This document shows, one piece after another, positions 1-8,277 of a DNA stretch of 64,000 nucleotides. Position numbers and translations under genes: made by a program. Location of the stretch: assembly GCF_001748225.1 (NCBI RefSeq), contig NZ_BDFE01000020.1:256138-320137 (forward strand). The letters run 5' to 3'. The notes beneath the pieces were generated by a model. That model saw nothing but the letters and a program-made list of their open reading frames with translations. It ran no database searches and was not told the origin of the DNA. The stretch comes from Desulfoplanes formicivorans (GTDB lineage Bacteria > Desulfobacterota > Desulfovibrionia > Desulfovibrionales > Desulfomicrobiaceae). The first letter of the stretch is position 1. Each line of letters opens with the position of its first letter.

Positions 1-2
1 AA

Positions 3-53
3 CCGGCGCAACCAGAAAAATTGGTACGGAATGTCAAGATGCTTCTTGGATAG
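3..53 (+). CDS. C-terminal end of a CheY-like response regulator (partial)
   Basis: The frame entering at base 3 ends in a TAG at 51-53 and encodes PAQPEKLVRNVKMLLG. This matches the usual last helix of a receiver domain, where a conserved Lys-Pro is followed by a helix of the type PxxLxxxVxxLL. Only 16 residues are visible. The stop lies 68 bases before the start of a CheA-type kinase, and a CheY upstream of CheA is a common chemotaxis arrangement. Two other frames are also open across this short stretch, so the call rests on resemblance and context only. Confidence 0.55.
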   Translation, partial: PAQPEKLVRNVKMLLG

Positions 54-121
54 CAGATCGATTCCGGTTCCGGGAAGAGAAAAAAGCAGTCAACAATCGT
101 CGTGGCTTATGAGGAATCGTC

Positions 122-2914
122 ATGAACCAAGAGTTTATGGATCCTGAAGTTTTTTCTGAATTTATTGTTGAGGCGCGGGAGCATCTGGAAAATATCGAGC
201 CTTCTCTGCTTGAGCTTGAAAAGAATCCAGATGATCCTGGGCTGCTTGATGATATTTTTCGACTCATGCACTCCCTAAAAGGTGCTTCCGGTTTTCTCGG
301 GTTGAGCCGGATAAACGGGTTGACGCACAAGGCAGAAAATATTCTTGACGAAATCCGTAAAGGCAACATGAACCTGACTCCGGCCATAACCGACCTGATC
401 CTCGTATCCACCGACGCCCTCAAGGCCATGGTTGAAAATTTGGAACAAAACGCGGTGGAAGGGGATGTGGAAACATCATCCATTATTGAAAAAATTGATA
501 ATTTGCTCAAGGATGGACATCAGTCTGTCACTCAAGATGCGTCATCTGTTGCTTCTCCCAACCCGCACCCATCTGTATCCCCGCCCCAAGACGATGCCGA
601 GGAAGTCCGGCCTGCTATGGAGTCTATGGAAGATGTGGAACCAGAACTTGCTTCACAGGGGTATGAACTGACTCTGGTTAACCAGGACCATCTGGGGGAC
701 TTTCTTGAAGAGGCCCGGGAGATTCTGGAGCAGCTCAACGAGAATCTTCTGGACCTTGAAAAAAATCCCGAATCCGGTGGAGATATTGTTAATGATATCT
801 TCAGGTTTTTCCATAATCTCAAGGGAAATAGCGGCATTATCGGGTACAAGGAGCTCAATAAACTTACTCATGAGGCTGAGACCCTGCTGAACAAGGTCAG
901 AAAGGAGGAAGTTCCGGTTACCCATGGGTTGGTGGATCTTCTTCTTAACGTTGTAGACTCCATGGATGCATTGCTTGCGTGCATTCAGTTGGACGGCCGT
1001 GTCATTCCCGTGGATGTTTCCGCCATTATCCAGCGTGTTAGATACCTGCTGGAAACCGGCGAGATCAAGGCGCCTGAAAACGAGGGCCCCAATCAGGAGC
1101 AGCCCGATACTGGATCGTCGCAGGAAGGTCAGGATGAGTCTGCTGTAATGGTTGACCCCGAAGATGTGCAGATTTTTTCCCAGACGGTTGCCCAGCAATT
1201 GAGCAACCTGGATTTTGCGTTGTCTGCTTTGGAAGAAGATAGCACTCAACAACAGATTATTGATGGGTTGTACCGTTCCCTGGTCAGCATCCAGAATGCT
1301 TCCGGTTATATGGGCATGGACGAGATTAATGCCTATGTCCAACGGGTGACTGCCCTGGTGGACCAGGCTCGTTCAGCAGATATGGATTTTACGGCCCTTA
1401 TCGACATATTGCGTCAAGAACGGGATATTGTCAGAGAAAAGATCAATGCGGAACTTGATCAACTGGGAGAGGCCCCATTGGACCACCTGGTGGCTACCAG
1501 TTGGGGAAACGGTCGGGAAGAGGATGCGGTGTCTGCTGAAGAGCCCAGGCCATGCGAACCCGAAACGATTGCATCTGACACGCAACCGTCTCGGCAGGAA
1601 CATGGTGCGTCCAGCCCGGAAAGGCCACAACCCGTTGCGACATCCCCTCAACCGGCATCACAGCCAGGCAAACCTGCGGCCAAGAGCAGCGGGACCCCGG
1701 CAGCGCATCGGGCCAAACTTACCTCAACCATCCGGGTGGATCACACCAAGCTGGATCATCTCATGAATCTCATCGGAGAGTTGATCATTAACCGGAACCG
1801 GTTTGCCATGCTCGCCAGGGGCCTTGAAGAGGGCCAGGATGTCGGCGAAATTGCCCAGAAACTGAGCGAAACCACCTATTCCGTTGGTCGCATTTCTGAT
1901 GACCTTCAGGACACGATCATGAACGTGCGTATGGTTCCTGTCCAATCCGTGTTTTCCCGGTTTCCTCGGCTGGTCAGGGATTTGGCTCAGAAAAGTGGCA
2001 AGCAGGTGGAACTGATCACCGAAGGGGAGGACACGGAACTCGACAAGAGTGTGGTGGAAGAGATCGGAGATCCCTTGGTTCATCTCATTCGTAATGCTGT
2101 TGATCATGGTATTGATTCGGCGGAGGATCGTGCCCGGGCCGGAAAGCCAGAAACAGCCAGGGTCTGGCTGCGGGCCTTTCACAAAGGCAATTCCGTTGGG
2201 ATTGAGGTGGAAGATGACGGCAAGGGCATAGATCCGGAAAAAATGCGGGCTCAGGCCATCCGCAAGGGTGTGATAACCGAAGAAGAAGCGCGGACTCTGG
2301 ATGATCGGGCGGCCGTTGAACTTATGTTTGTGCCAGGGTTTTCAACGGCCGACAAGATTACGGACATTTCGGGCCGTGGCGTGGGCATGGACGTTGTCCG
2401 CAACAATATCAAAAATTTGAAGGGAAGTATTTCCGTTCAGTCGGAAGTGGGCAAGGGGACCAGGATTACCCTGACGCTTCCCCTGACCCTGGCCATTATT
2501 GATGCTTTAATGATCAAGGTGGATGGGGCCACCTACGCCATTCCCCTGGATGCGGTTTCCGAAACTACCAAAATTGAGACCAAACGCCTCAACGAGGTCA
2601 ATGGGCAGAAAGCGGTTACCCTGCGCGGCGAGGTCCTCGGACTGGTGGAATTGGCCGAATTGCTTGGCTTGTCCTGCCATGAAGGGGAGCGTGATTTTTT
2701 GCCCACGGTCATTCTCACGGTGAACGAACGCCGTCTTGGACTTGTTGTCGATGCCTTGCTTGAACGTCAGGATGTGGTCATCAAGTCCTTAGGTGATTAT
2801 CTCGGCGATCTTCCCGGAATCTCCGGTGCGACCATCATGGGGGATGGGAGCGTGGTGCTCATTCTTGACCCGCACGAAATTTACAGGATGGCCACTTCTC
2901 GAGGCGGGATCTGA
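122..2914 (+). CDS. cheA: CheA-type chemotaxis histidine kinase with three Hpt-like domains
   Basis: 930 residues. The protein autophosphorylates on an Hpt histidine and passes phosphate to CheY or CheB in chemotaxis-type signalling. Hpt 1 (about 1-105) has the motif LMHSLKGASG with His50, and Hpt 2 (about 185-295) has FFHNLKGNSG with His231. A third Hpt-like repeat (about 345-445) reads SLVSIQNASG, so the phospho-accepting His is gone. A Pro/Ser/Gln-rich linker (about 455-545) precedes the dimerisation domain (LDHLMNLIGELIINRNR), the HATPase with its NxxxHG and GxG boxes, and a C-terminal CheW-like domain (DALMIKVDGATYAIPL). The ATG at 122 follows a GAGG at 7 bases. An upstream CheY-like tail and a downstream hairpin suggest it closes a chemotaxis transcript. 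Family identity is secure; whether it serves flagella or another output is not visible. Confidence 0.95.
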   Translation: MNQEFMDPEVFSEFIVEAREHLENIEPSLLELEKNPDDPGLLDDIFRLMHSLKGASGFLGLSRINGLTHKAENILDEIRKGNMNLTPAITDLILVSTDALKAMVENLEQNAVEGDVETSSIIEKIDNLLKDGHQSVTQDASSVASPNPHPSVSPPQDDAEEVRPAMESMEDVEPELASQGYELTLVNQDHLGDFLEEAREILEQLNENLLDLEKNPESGGDIVNDIFRFFHNLKGNSGIIGYKELNKLTHEAETLLNKVRKEEVPVTHGLVDLLLNVVDSMDALLACIQLDGRVIPVDVSAIIQRVRYLLETGEIKAPENEGPNQEQPDTGSSQEGQDESAVMVDPEDVQIFSQTVAQQLSNLDFALSALEEDSTQQQIIDGLYRSLVSIQNASGYMGMDEINAYVQRVTALVDQARSADMDFTALIDILRQERDIVREKINAELDQLGEAPLDHLVATSWGNGREEDAVSAEEPRPCEPETIASDTQPSRQEHGASSPERPQPVATSPQPASQPGKPAAKSSGTPAAHRAKLTSTIRVDHTKLDHLMNLIGELIINRNRFAMLARGLEEGQDVGEIAQKLSETTYSVGRISDDLQDTIMNVRMVPVQSVFSRFPRLVRDLAQKSGKQVELITEGEDTELDKSVVEEIGDPLVHLIRNAVDHGIDSAEDRARAGKPETARVWLRAFHKGNSVGIEVEDDGKGIDPEKMRAQAIRKGVITEEEARTLDDRAAVELMFVPGFSTADKITDISGRGVGMDVVRNNIKNLKGSISVQSEVGKGTRITLTLPLTLAIIDALMIKVDGATYAIPLDAVSETTKIETKRLNEVNGQKAVTLRGEVLGLVELAELLGLSCHEGERDFLPTVILTVNERRLGLVVDALLERQDVVIKSLGDYLGDLPGISGATIMGDGSVVLILDPHEIYRMATSRGGI

Positions 2915-2943
2915 TTCATCCTGGATATGATGCCTTTTATTGA

Positions 2944-2988
2944 CAAGGCCCCCTTTCATGCATTCTGCATGGGAGGGGGCCTTGTTGG
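2944..2988 (+). terminator. Hairpin terminator after cheA
   Basis: CAAGGCCCCC pairs with GGGGGCCTTG around an inner CATGCA/TGCATG stem. The 3' side runs into a short T-rich stretch (TTGGTTG), so this is a terminator-like hairpin about 30 bases after the cheA stop. The T run is weak. Confidence 0.6.
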
Positions 2989-3091
2989 TTGTGTGCCGGG
3001 GTTTGTCCCCGAGGCTAAGCTGCCTTGGCTCACGATTCTTGTATCAGATTACGGCGTTTGGTCCGGGCGTCATCCCAACCCCGAGGTAGGT

Positions 3092-3886
3092 TCAACTCCA
3101 GAAGTAGAGAACCAGAGGGGCCAGGATCAGTCGGTAATAGGCAAAGGGGCGCAGGGATATTTTTTGCACCAGGGAGATGAACAGTTTGACCGCGGCCCAC
3201 GCCGACACAAAGGCAAATACAAAGCCTATGGCCAGCACAAGGATGTCCCCCCGCTCGAAAAGGGTCCAGTGGGAAAGGAGATCAAAACCTGTTGCCGCAA
3301 TCATGATGGGGACCGCAGCAATAAAGGAGTATTCGGTTGCCAGCTTGCGGTCTGCCCCCAGGAGCATGGCCCCGAGGATGGTTGATGCCGACCGGGAGAA
3401 ACCGGGCCACAGGGCCAGACATTGAAAGCACCCGATGCCCAGGGCCAATGAAGGCGTCATGGAGTCCAAAGAGGTATATTTTGTCCTCAGGGAGAGGCCT
3501 TCCACCAGGAGGATGGCCAGGGCGCCCACGGCCAGGGCCCAGGCAACGGTTTGGGGGGTGAACAGGTAGATCTTTATGGCCTTGTGAACCAAAAGCCCCA
3601 GAACCGATGCCGGAAGGGAGGTCAATATGAGCAGGAAGATGCCCCTGGCGCCGGTGAACGATCGCTGGGGATCGGGACGAAGAAGCCCCAGAAACGTCGG
3701 CCAGTAGAGGATGACAACAGCCAGAATGGCCCCGAGCTGGATGACCACCTCGAAGACATCGGCCTTGAGACCGGTAAATCCCAGCAGATGGCCGGTGATG
3801 ATCAGATGTCCGGTGGAAGAAACCGGAAGAAATTCGGTCAGGCCCTCAATGATGCCGAGAATGATGGCGGAAAGAGTGTGATCCAT
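3092..3886 (-). CDS. uppP: Undecaprenyl-diphosphatase UppP (BacA)
   Basis: 264 residues, a normal UppP length. UppP dephosphorylates undecaprenyl pyrophosphate at the outer face of the inner membrane to recycle the lipid carrier for peptidoglycan and O-antigen synthesis, and its overproduction gives bacitracin resistance. The N-terminus shows the family signature GIIEGLTEFLPVSSTGHLI, with the conserved Glu residues and the Ser-rich loop; a second signature WPGFSRSAST lies near residue 160. Several hydrophobic helices follow. The ATG lies 3 bases after the stop of the ABC ATPase gene, so it is the last gene of the minus-strand transport operon. Its role there is probably only co-transcription. 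Confidence 0.97.
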   Translation of the reverse strand: MDHTLSAIILGIIEGLTEFLPVSSTGHLIITGHLLGFTGLKADVFEVVIQLGAILAVVILYWPTFLGLLRPDPQRSFTGARGIFLLILTSLPASVLGLLVHKAIKIYLFTPQTVAWALAVGALAILLVEGLSLRTKYTSLDSMTPSLALGIGCFQCLALWPGFSRSASTILGAMLLGADRKLATEYSFIAAVPIMIAATGFDLLSHWTLFERGDILVLAIGFVFAFVSAWAAVKLFISLVQKISLRPFAYYRLILAPLVLYFWS

Positions 3887-3889
3887 GAT

Positions 3890-4669
3890 TTACAATATCT
3901 TGGCGAGAAAGCTTTGAACCCGCTCGTTATCCTGGTTGGTGCTGAAGAAATCCCGGGCATCCCCCTGGGCAATGAATCCGCCTTGTTCCATGAAAATGAC
4001 CCGGTCGGCGATTTCCCGGGCAAAGCCCATTTGATGGGTGACCACGATCATGGTCATGCCTTCCTTGGCCAGGGAACGGATGGTTTCAAAGACCTCGCCC
4101 ACCAGTTCCGGGTCCAGGGCCGAAGTGGGTTCGTCAAAGAGCATCAGTTTGGGGCGCATGGCAATGGCTCGGGCAATGGCCACCCGCTGTTTCTGACCAC
4201 CCGAGAGGGTAGCCGGATAGACATCCTTCTTGTCGGCAATGCCCACCTTTTCGAGCATGGCCATGGCAATGTCCCGGGCTTCCTCCACGGGCTTCTTCTG
4301 CACGGTCAAGGGACCTTCCATGACATTGCCAAGGACGGTCATGTGGGGAAAAAGATAGAAATGCTGGAAAACCATGCCGATTTCAGATCGCAGCTTGCAT
4401 ATGCGAGAGGGCTTGTCCAGGACCATGCGCCCTTTTTTCTGAACATATCCGACTTCCCGGCCCTCGAAAAGGATGGTGCCTTCGTCGATTTCCTCCAGAA
4501 AGTTGATGGCCCGCAACAGGGTGGACTTGCCCGAGCCTGAAGGACCGATGATGACCAGTTTTTCTCCGGGCTTGATTTCAAGGGAAATATTGTTCACGGC
4601 CGTAAGGGAGCCGAAACGCTTGACAATATTGGACAGCCGGATGAGCGGGGCGGGATTATCGGTTTTCAT
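3890..4669 (-). CDS. Polar amino-acid ABC transporter ATP-binding protein
   Basis: 259 residues from the chosen ATG at 4669. It is the cytoplasmic ATPase of a polar amino-acid importer of the GlnQ/HisP type. Walker A is GPSGSGKST, the signature is LSGGQKQRVAIARA, and Walker B is LMLFDEPTSALDPE, followed by the switch His in VVTHQMGFA. An ATG 30 bases further upstream is also in frame. I prefer 4669 because it opens the conserved part of the family and leaves a 14-base overlap with the permease gene, which suggests coupled translation. The substrate is an amino acid by family, but which one cannot be read from the sequence. Confidence 0.95.
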   Translation of the reverse strand: MKTDNPAPLIRLSNIVKRFGSLTAVNNISLEIKPGEKLVIIGPSGSGKSTLLRAINFLEEIDEGTILFEGREVGYVQKKGRMVLDKPSRICKLRSEIGMVFQHFYLFPHMTVLGNVMEGPLTVQKKPVEEARDIAMAMLEKVGIADKKDVYPATLSGGQKQRVAIARAIAMRPKLMLFDEPTSALDPELVGEVFETIRSLAKEGMTMIVVTHQMGFAREIADRVIFMEQGGFIAQGDARDFFSTNQDNERVQSFLAKIL

Positions 4670-5687
4670 AGGCTCCCACAATGGCTTCGATTTTTTCAAA
4701 AATCACGGTGAACACCGAGGTCATGGCCAAATAGATCATGGCGGCAAGAACAAGAACCGTTATATTGAAATAGGTGTTGAAAAGCAGATCCGCGGATCGC
4801 ATGAGTTCGACCATGGCAATGGTTGAAACCAGGGCCGTATCCTTGATCAGGGCAATGAACTCATTACCCACCGGAGGCATGAGCCGTTTGTAGGTCTGGG
4901 GAATGATGACCCGGCGCATGGATTGCCAGTAGGTCATGCCCAGAGCCTTGGCCGCCTCGGTCTGACCGTAGTCGATGCTCTGAATGGCCCCTCGGATGAT
5001 CTCGGCAAGGTAGGCTGAATAGTTCAGGGAAAGACCCAGAATGGCCGCTGTCATGGGTTTGAGGGTCAGGCCGAAGGTGGGCAGGGCATAGTAGATGAAA
5101 AAAAGCTGGAGAAGGAGGGGGGTTCCGCGAAAGATCCAGATGATGAACCAGCACAACATGGTCAGGGGCCTGAACGAGCTGATCCTTCCCAAGGCAATGA
5201 GCAGTCCGCCAAGGGGTGAAATGAGGATGGTCAGTACCACCAGAAGCAGGGTCATCACCGTGCCCTTGGCCAGGGCAGGAAGAAATTTGAGGGTATCCAG
5301 GAAAAACTGGACGTAGGGCGGGCGGCTGAGCTGTTCAATGGATGCCAGGAAGTTGGTTGCCTCGGGATTGTCCGGATAGATGTTCAGGATTTCCTGACAC
5401 GCCTGGGCAGCTTGTTCATAATCCTTGATGGAAAAGAACATCCGGGCCAACAGCATCCTGCTCTGGACAAAACTGCCATCGTCTCCCTGACCAGTGGGCG
5501 GTGGCACCTGGTACAGCAGATCCGTGGCGGTCTGGATATCCCCGACACTCAGGGCGTTTTTGCCCTGGATGAGCAATTGGCTCGGGCTTTGGGCCAAGCC
5601 GGGGGCGCTCCAGGCCAAAAGTGCAAAAAACAAGAAAACGAGCAGGAGTGGATGCACATGCCTGCCCGTCATGAGGGTCTTCACCAT
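4656..5687 (-). CDS. Amino-acid ABC transporter permease with an extra N-terminal signal peptide and TPR-like segment
   Basis: 343 residues. The last 220 or so residues are a typical HisM/GlnP-type inner-membrane permease, with five hydrophobic segments and the EAA-type loop EIIRGAIQSIDYGQTEAAKA that docks the ATPase. Ahead of this sits a signal-peptide-like start (LLLVFLFFALLAWSAPGLAQ) and about 80 residues resembling TPR repeats (ARMFFSIKDYEQAAQACQEI). Ordinary permeases of this family are about 220 residues long and lack this part. The chosen ATG at 5687 has GAGG at a good distance; an ATG at 5714 is also in frame. The gene lies between the binding protein and the ATPase. The extra domain may sit in the periplasm and contact the binding protein, which is inference. 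Confidence 0.92.
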   Translation of the reverse strand: MVKTLMTGRHVHPLLLVFLFFALLAWSAPGLAQSPSQLLIQGKNALSVGDIQTATDLLYQVPPPTGQGDDGSFVQSRMLLARMFFSIKDYEQAAQACQEILNIYPDNPEATNFLASIEQLSRPPYVQFFLDTLKFLPALAKGTVMTLLLVVLTILISPLGGLLIALGRISSFRPLTMLCWFIIWIFRGTPLLLQLFFIYYALPTFGLTLKPMTAAILGLSLNYSAYLAEIIRGAIQSIDYGQTEAAKALGMTYWQSMRRVIIPQTYKRLMPPVGNEFIALIKDTALVSTIAMVELMRSADLLFNTYFNITVLVLAAMIYLAMTSVFTVIFEKIEAIVGAYENR

Positions 5688-5737
5688 GGTATGCCTCAAG
5701 ACAATTCTCTGCATGGTTTCGATGATGAGAAAACGCA

Positions 5738-5767
5738 GGTTCCCCGCCCGGCAAGGGACGGGGAACC
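5738..5767 (-). terminator. Intercistronic hairpin between binding protein and permease genes
   Basis: GGTTCCCCG pairs with CGGGGAACC over a 12-base loop in the 119-base gap between the two genes. No T run follows on the minus strand. Such hairpins often protect or partly terminate binding-protein mRNA so that it outnumbers permease mRNA; that role is inferred from position. Confidence 0.5.
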
Positions 5768-5806
5768 CGTGTTATGCAATGGATCCCGGCATGGCAGGGT
5801 GATCCC

Positions 5807-6598
5807 CTACCAGTTTGCAGGATTGGTCAGATCTTCGGCAAACCACTTTCTGGAGATTTTGGCGGCCTCACCGCTGGCAACCAGCTCGTCAATGGTTTCC
5901 TGAATCTTGTTACGCAGACTGTTGTCTGCTTTGCGAAAGGCAACGCCAAAGGGTGCCTTGGTGATGAACTGGGGAAGGATCTTGTAGACTCCGGGTTTCT
6001 TGGAAATGATGTCCCGGGCAACCAGGTTGTCAAGGACCACGCAGTCCAGACGGCCGGATTCCATGTCCAGCATGGCCTTGGGATTGGTTTCATACTGCTT
6101 GAGCTGGCCGGGCTTGTTGGGCAGGGCTTCAATGGCCTTCATGGCAGTGGAACCCTGCTGAATGCCCACAACCTTGCCCCCGAGATCTGCAGGGGTCTTG
6201 ATGGATGTGTTGGACATGACTACGGCTGCCACCTGACCATCCATCATGTAGGGCTTGGAAAAGTTGACCTTTTCCTCACGTTCCTTGGTGATGGTCATAC
6301 CGTTCCAGATGCAATCGAACTTGTTGGCGTACAGGGAGGGAATGACCCCTTTCCAGGCCGTGGGAACCCATGTGATCTTGAGACCGAGTTTTTTGCCCAC
6401 GGCTTCGGCAAAATCAATGTCAAATCCGTAGAGTTTGCCATCGGCCTTGCGAAAGGCCATGGGGGGAAAATCGTCATCCAGGCCGATACGCAATTCGCCG
6501 CTGGACTTGATTTTCTGCCATGAATCATCGGCTGCCGAGGCGGTGCCGACCAGGGCCAGGACAAACAGGGGAACAAGCATCTTGAGCAGGGGTTTCAC
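5807..6598 (-). CDS. Periplasmic amino-acid-binding protein of the ABC transporter
   Basis: 263 residues from a GTG at 6598 with AGGAGG four bases ahead; an ATG at 6580 is the alternative. The N-terminus is a signal peptide (KMLVPLFVLALVGTASA, cleaved near AADD). The rest is a family 3 solute-binding protein, with the usual opening LRIGLDDDFPPMAFR, then YGFDIDFAEAVGKKLG and the ligand-loop region WNGMTITKEREEKVNFSKPY. It captures an amino acid in the periplasm and hands it to the permease encoded next. It is the first gene of the operon SBP, permease, ATPase, uppP. The exact ligand cannot be assigned. Confidence 0.95.
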   Translation of the reverse strand: MKPLLKMLVPLFVLALVGTASAADDSWQKIKSSGELRIGLDDDFPPMAFRKADGKLYGFDIDFAEAVGKKLGLKITWVPTAWKGVIPSLYANKFDCIWNGMTITKEREEKVNFSKPYMMDGQVAAVVMSNTSIKTPADLGGKVVGIQQGSTAMKAIEALPNKPGQLKQYETNPKAMLDMESGRLDCVVLDNLVARDIISKKPGVYKILPQFITKAPFGVAFRKADNSLRNKIQETIDELVASGEAAKISRKWFAEDLTNPANW

Positions 6599-6660
6599 AA
6601 TGCCTCCTAAGTTGTTTGGAAAAGGTGAACAGGCTGGAATGAATGATGTACGCAGGAGCA

Positions 6661-6706
6661 CATGACCCGGCCATGGCAAAACACGGGAGACGTGTGTCGG
6701 GTCATG
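6661..6706 (-). promoter_or_regulatory. Inverted repeat in the leader of the ABC transporter operon
   Basis: CATGACCCG at 6661-6669 pairs with CGGGTCATG at 6698-6706, and a second repeat ACACG/CGTGT is nested inside at 6681-6695. It lies 63 bases upstream of the binding-protein start. It could be a leader hairpin or an operator. No T run follows on the minus strand. I do not recognise it as a known riboswitch. Confidence 0.45.
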
Positions 6707-6889
6707 TTCCCTTTACCCTTTGCCGTGCCGGCTTGTTGAGGCGTGGGAAGGGCAAGCAGTAAAGGTGACGAATTCAAATAGCTGAAGGCCGTTCAAGTTG
6801 CAAGCATGATATGGTCTGTACTTTTGCCAGGGGACTGCGTAAAGGATGGTGACTCAATCACATCATCATCCTGCGTCAGGGAGGAACCC

Positions 6890-7075
6890 ATGACAACCAT
6901 AATGCCTGAAGGAAAACAATTGCGCATGGCCGTGGAATGGATCGAGGAACATCTGGGTCAGGGTGGCGACATCAAATCTCTGCTCCGGGATGTGGGCATG
7001 CGGTTCAATCTCGGTCCCGAAGACCAACGTTATCTGTATCGGTTGTATCTTGAAAAGGATGAACCCGCCTCGTAG
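6890..7075 (+). CDS. Small conserved-looking hypothetical protein upstream of lptF
   Basis: 61 residues, from an ATG at 6890 with GGAGG five bases ahead. The sequence is hydrophilic, without a signal peptide or membrane helix, and looks helical (AVEWIEEHLGQGGDIKSLL; DQRYLYRLYLEKDE). It ends 11 bases before the GTG of lptF, so the two are probably co-transcribed. I do not recognise a family. Good ribosome site, codon use like the neighbours and tight spacing support it as a real gene. Confidence 0.7.
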   Translation: MTTIMPEGKQLRMAVEWIEEHLGQGGDIKSLLRDVGMRFNLGPEDQRYLYRLYLEKDEPAS

Positions 7076-7086
7076 GAGTCCCCCAC

Positions 7087-8277
7087 GTGCGTATTCTGCA
7101 GCGTCAGATTTTCAAGGAATTGGTGACCATTTTCGGGGTGTGCCTGGGAGCGGTGCTTGTGGTGCTCCTCATTGGCAGGCTCTTGCAGATGCGGGAACTG
7201 GTCATGGGACAGGACATTTCCGTGCTGGATCTTGGCAGGCTTTTTGTCTACCTGAGTCCCTTTTTCATGAGTCTGCTCATCCCGGTTTCCTGCATGCTGG
7301 CCATCTTTCTGACGTTCTTGCGCATGGGGACCGACCGGGAGCTCATTGCCCTGCGGGCCGGAGGCCTTGGCGTGTACCGTTTCTTGCCCGGCCCCCTTCT
7401 GTTTTCCCTCATGGGGGTGTTTTGCTGTGGTGTCATGACCCTGTACGGGATTTCCTGGGGCATGGATCATTTCAGGCAGACGGTGTACGATCTGGCTAGG
7501 ACCAAGGCTACCCTGAAGCTCCGGCCAGGAGTGTTCAACACGGATTTTTCCAAACTGGTCATTTTTGCCCTTCGGGTGGATCCACGCACAGGGGACATGG
7601 AAAAGGTCTTTGTGGAAGACGCCACTGACCCCCATTTACGCACAACCATTGTCGCGCCCAGGGGACGGATCGTGGCGGATTCTGATGCGGGAGAGATGTT
7701 TTTTGTGCTGACGGGCGGCACCATCTACCGGTATACCGAAGACGAGATTGATGAGATCGGGTTTGATTCGTACCGGGTCCGCATGGACATGAACAGCCTG
7801 CTTGGGGGGAGCAAGGGGTTGGGGGACAAGCGCATCAAGTCCCTGTCCCCTGAGGAGATCCGTGCCCGTCTTGCTGCACTGCATCCGGGTTCGGGCAAGG
7901 ATGCCCAGAAATGGCGTGATCTGAAGGCCGAATTGTACAAGCGGTATGCATTGCCCGTGGCCTGTCTGGTTCTGGGCCTGTTTGCCATCCCCCTGGCCTT
8001 TTTGTTTCAGGGCATGAACCGCCAGTATGGCCTTGTCCTGGTCCTGGGTTTTTTCATGCTCTACTATTCCCTGTTTTCCCTGGGAATGGTCCTGGCGGAA
8101 ACAGGGACTCTTGCTCCGGGGATGGCCATGTGGATGCCCAATGTGATCTTTGCTCTGCTCACGGTGGGCGGGTTTGTTCTCGTTGCCCGGGAAAAGAATC
8201 TGGATGCCATGAGTTTCTGGGGCTGGTGCCGGACCTGTCTGCAAACCAGGAAGCCACACATTGTCCATGAACAATAA
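7087..8277 (+). CDS. lptF: LPS export permease LptF
   Basis: 396 residues with six predicted membrane helices, three at each end, around a periplasmic beta-jellyroll domain. It is one of the two YjgP/YjgQ-family permeases of the LptB2FG ABC transporter, which extracts lipopolysaccharide from the inner membrane and feeds the LptC-A-D bridge. The N-terminus (RQIFKELVTIFGVCLGAVLVVLLIGRL) and the block LMSLLIPVSCMLAIFLTFLRM are typical. The start is a GTG at 7087 preceded by TAGGAG. It overlaps lptG by 11 bases. LptF and LptG are close paralogues; first position in the pair favours LptF here. Confidence 0.9.
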   Translation: MRILQRQIFKELVTIFGVCLGAVLVVLLIGRLLQMRELVMGQDISVLDLGRLFVYLSPFFMSLLIPVSCMLAIFLTFLRMGTDRELIALRAGGLGVYRFLPGPLLFSLMGVFCCGVMTLYGISWGMDHFRQTVYDLARTKATLKLRPGVFNTDFSKLVIFALRVDPRTGDMEKVFVEDATDPHLRTTIVAPRGRIVADSDAGEMFFVLTGGTIYRYTEDEIDEIGFDSYRVRMDMNSLLGGSKGLGDKRIKSLSPEEIRARLAALHPGSGKDAQKWRDLKAELYKRYALPVACLVLGLFAIPLAFLFQGMNRQYGLVLVLGFFMLYYSLFSLGMVLAETGTLAPGMAMWMPNVIFALLTVGGFVLVAREKNLDAMSFWGWCRTCLQTRKPHIVHEQ

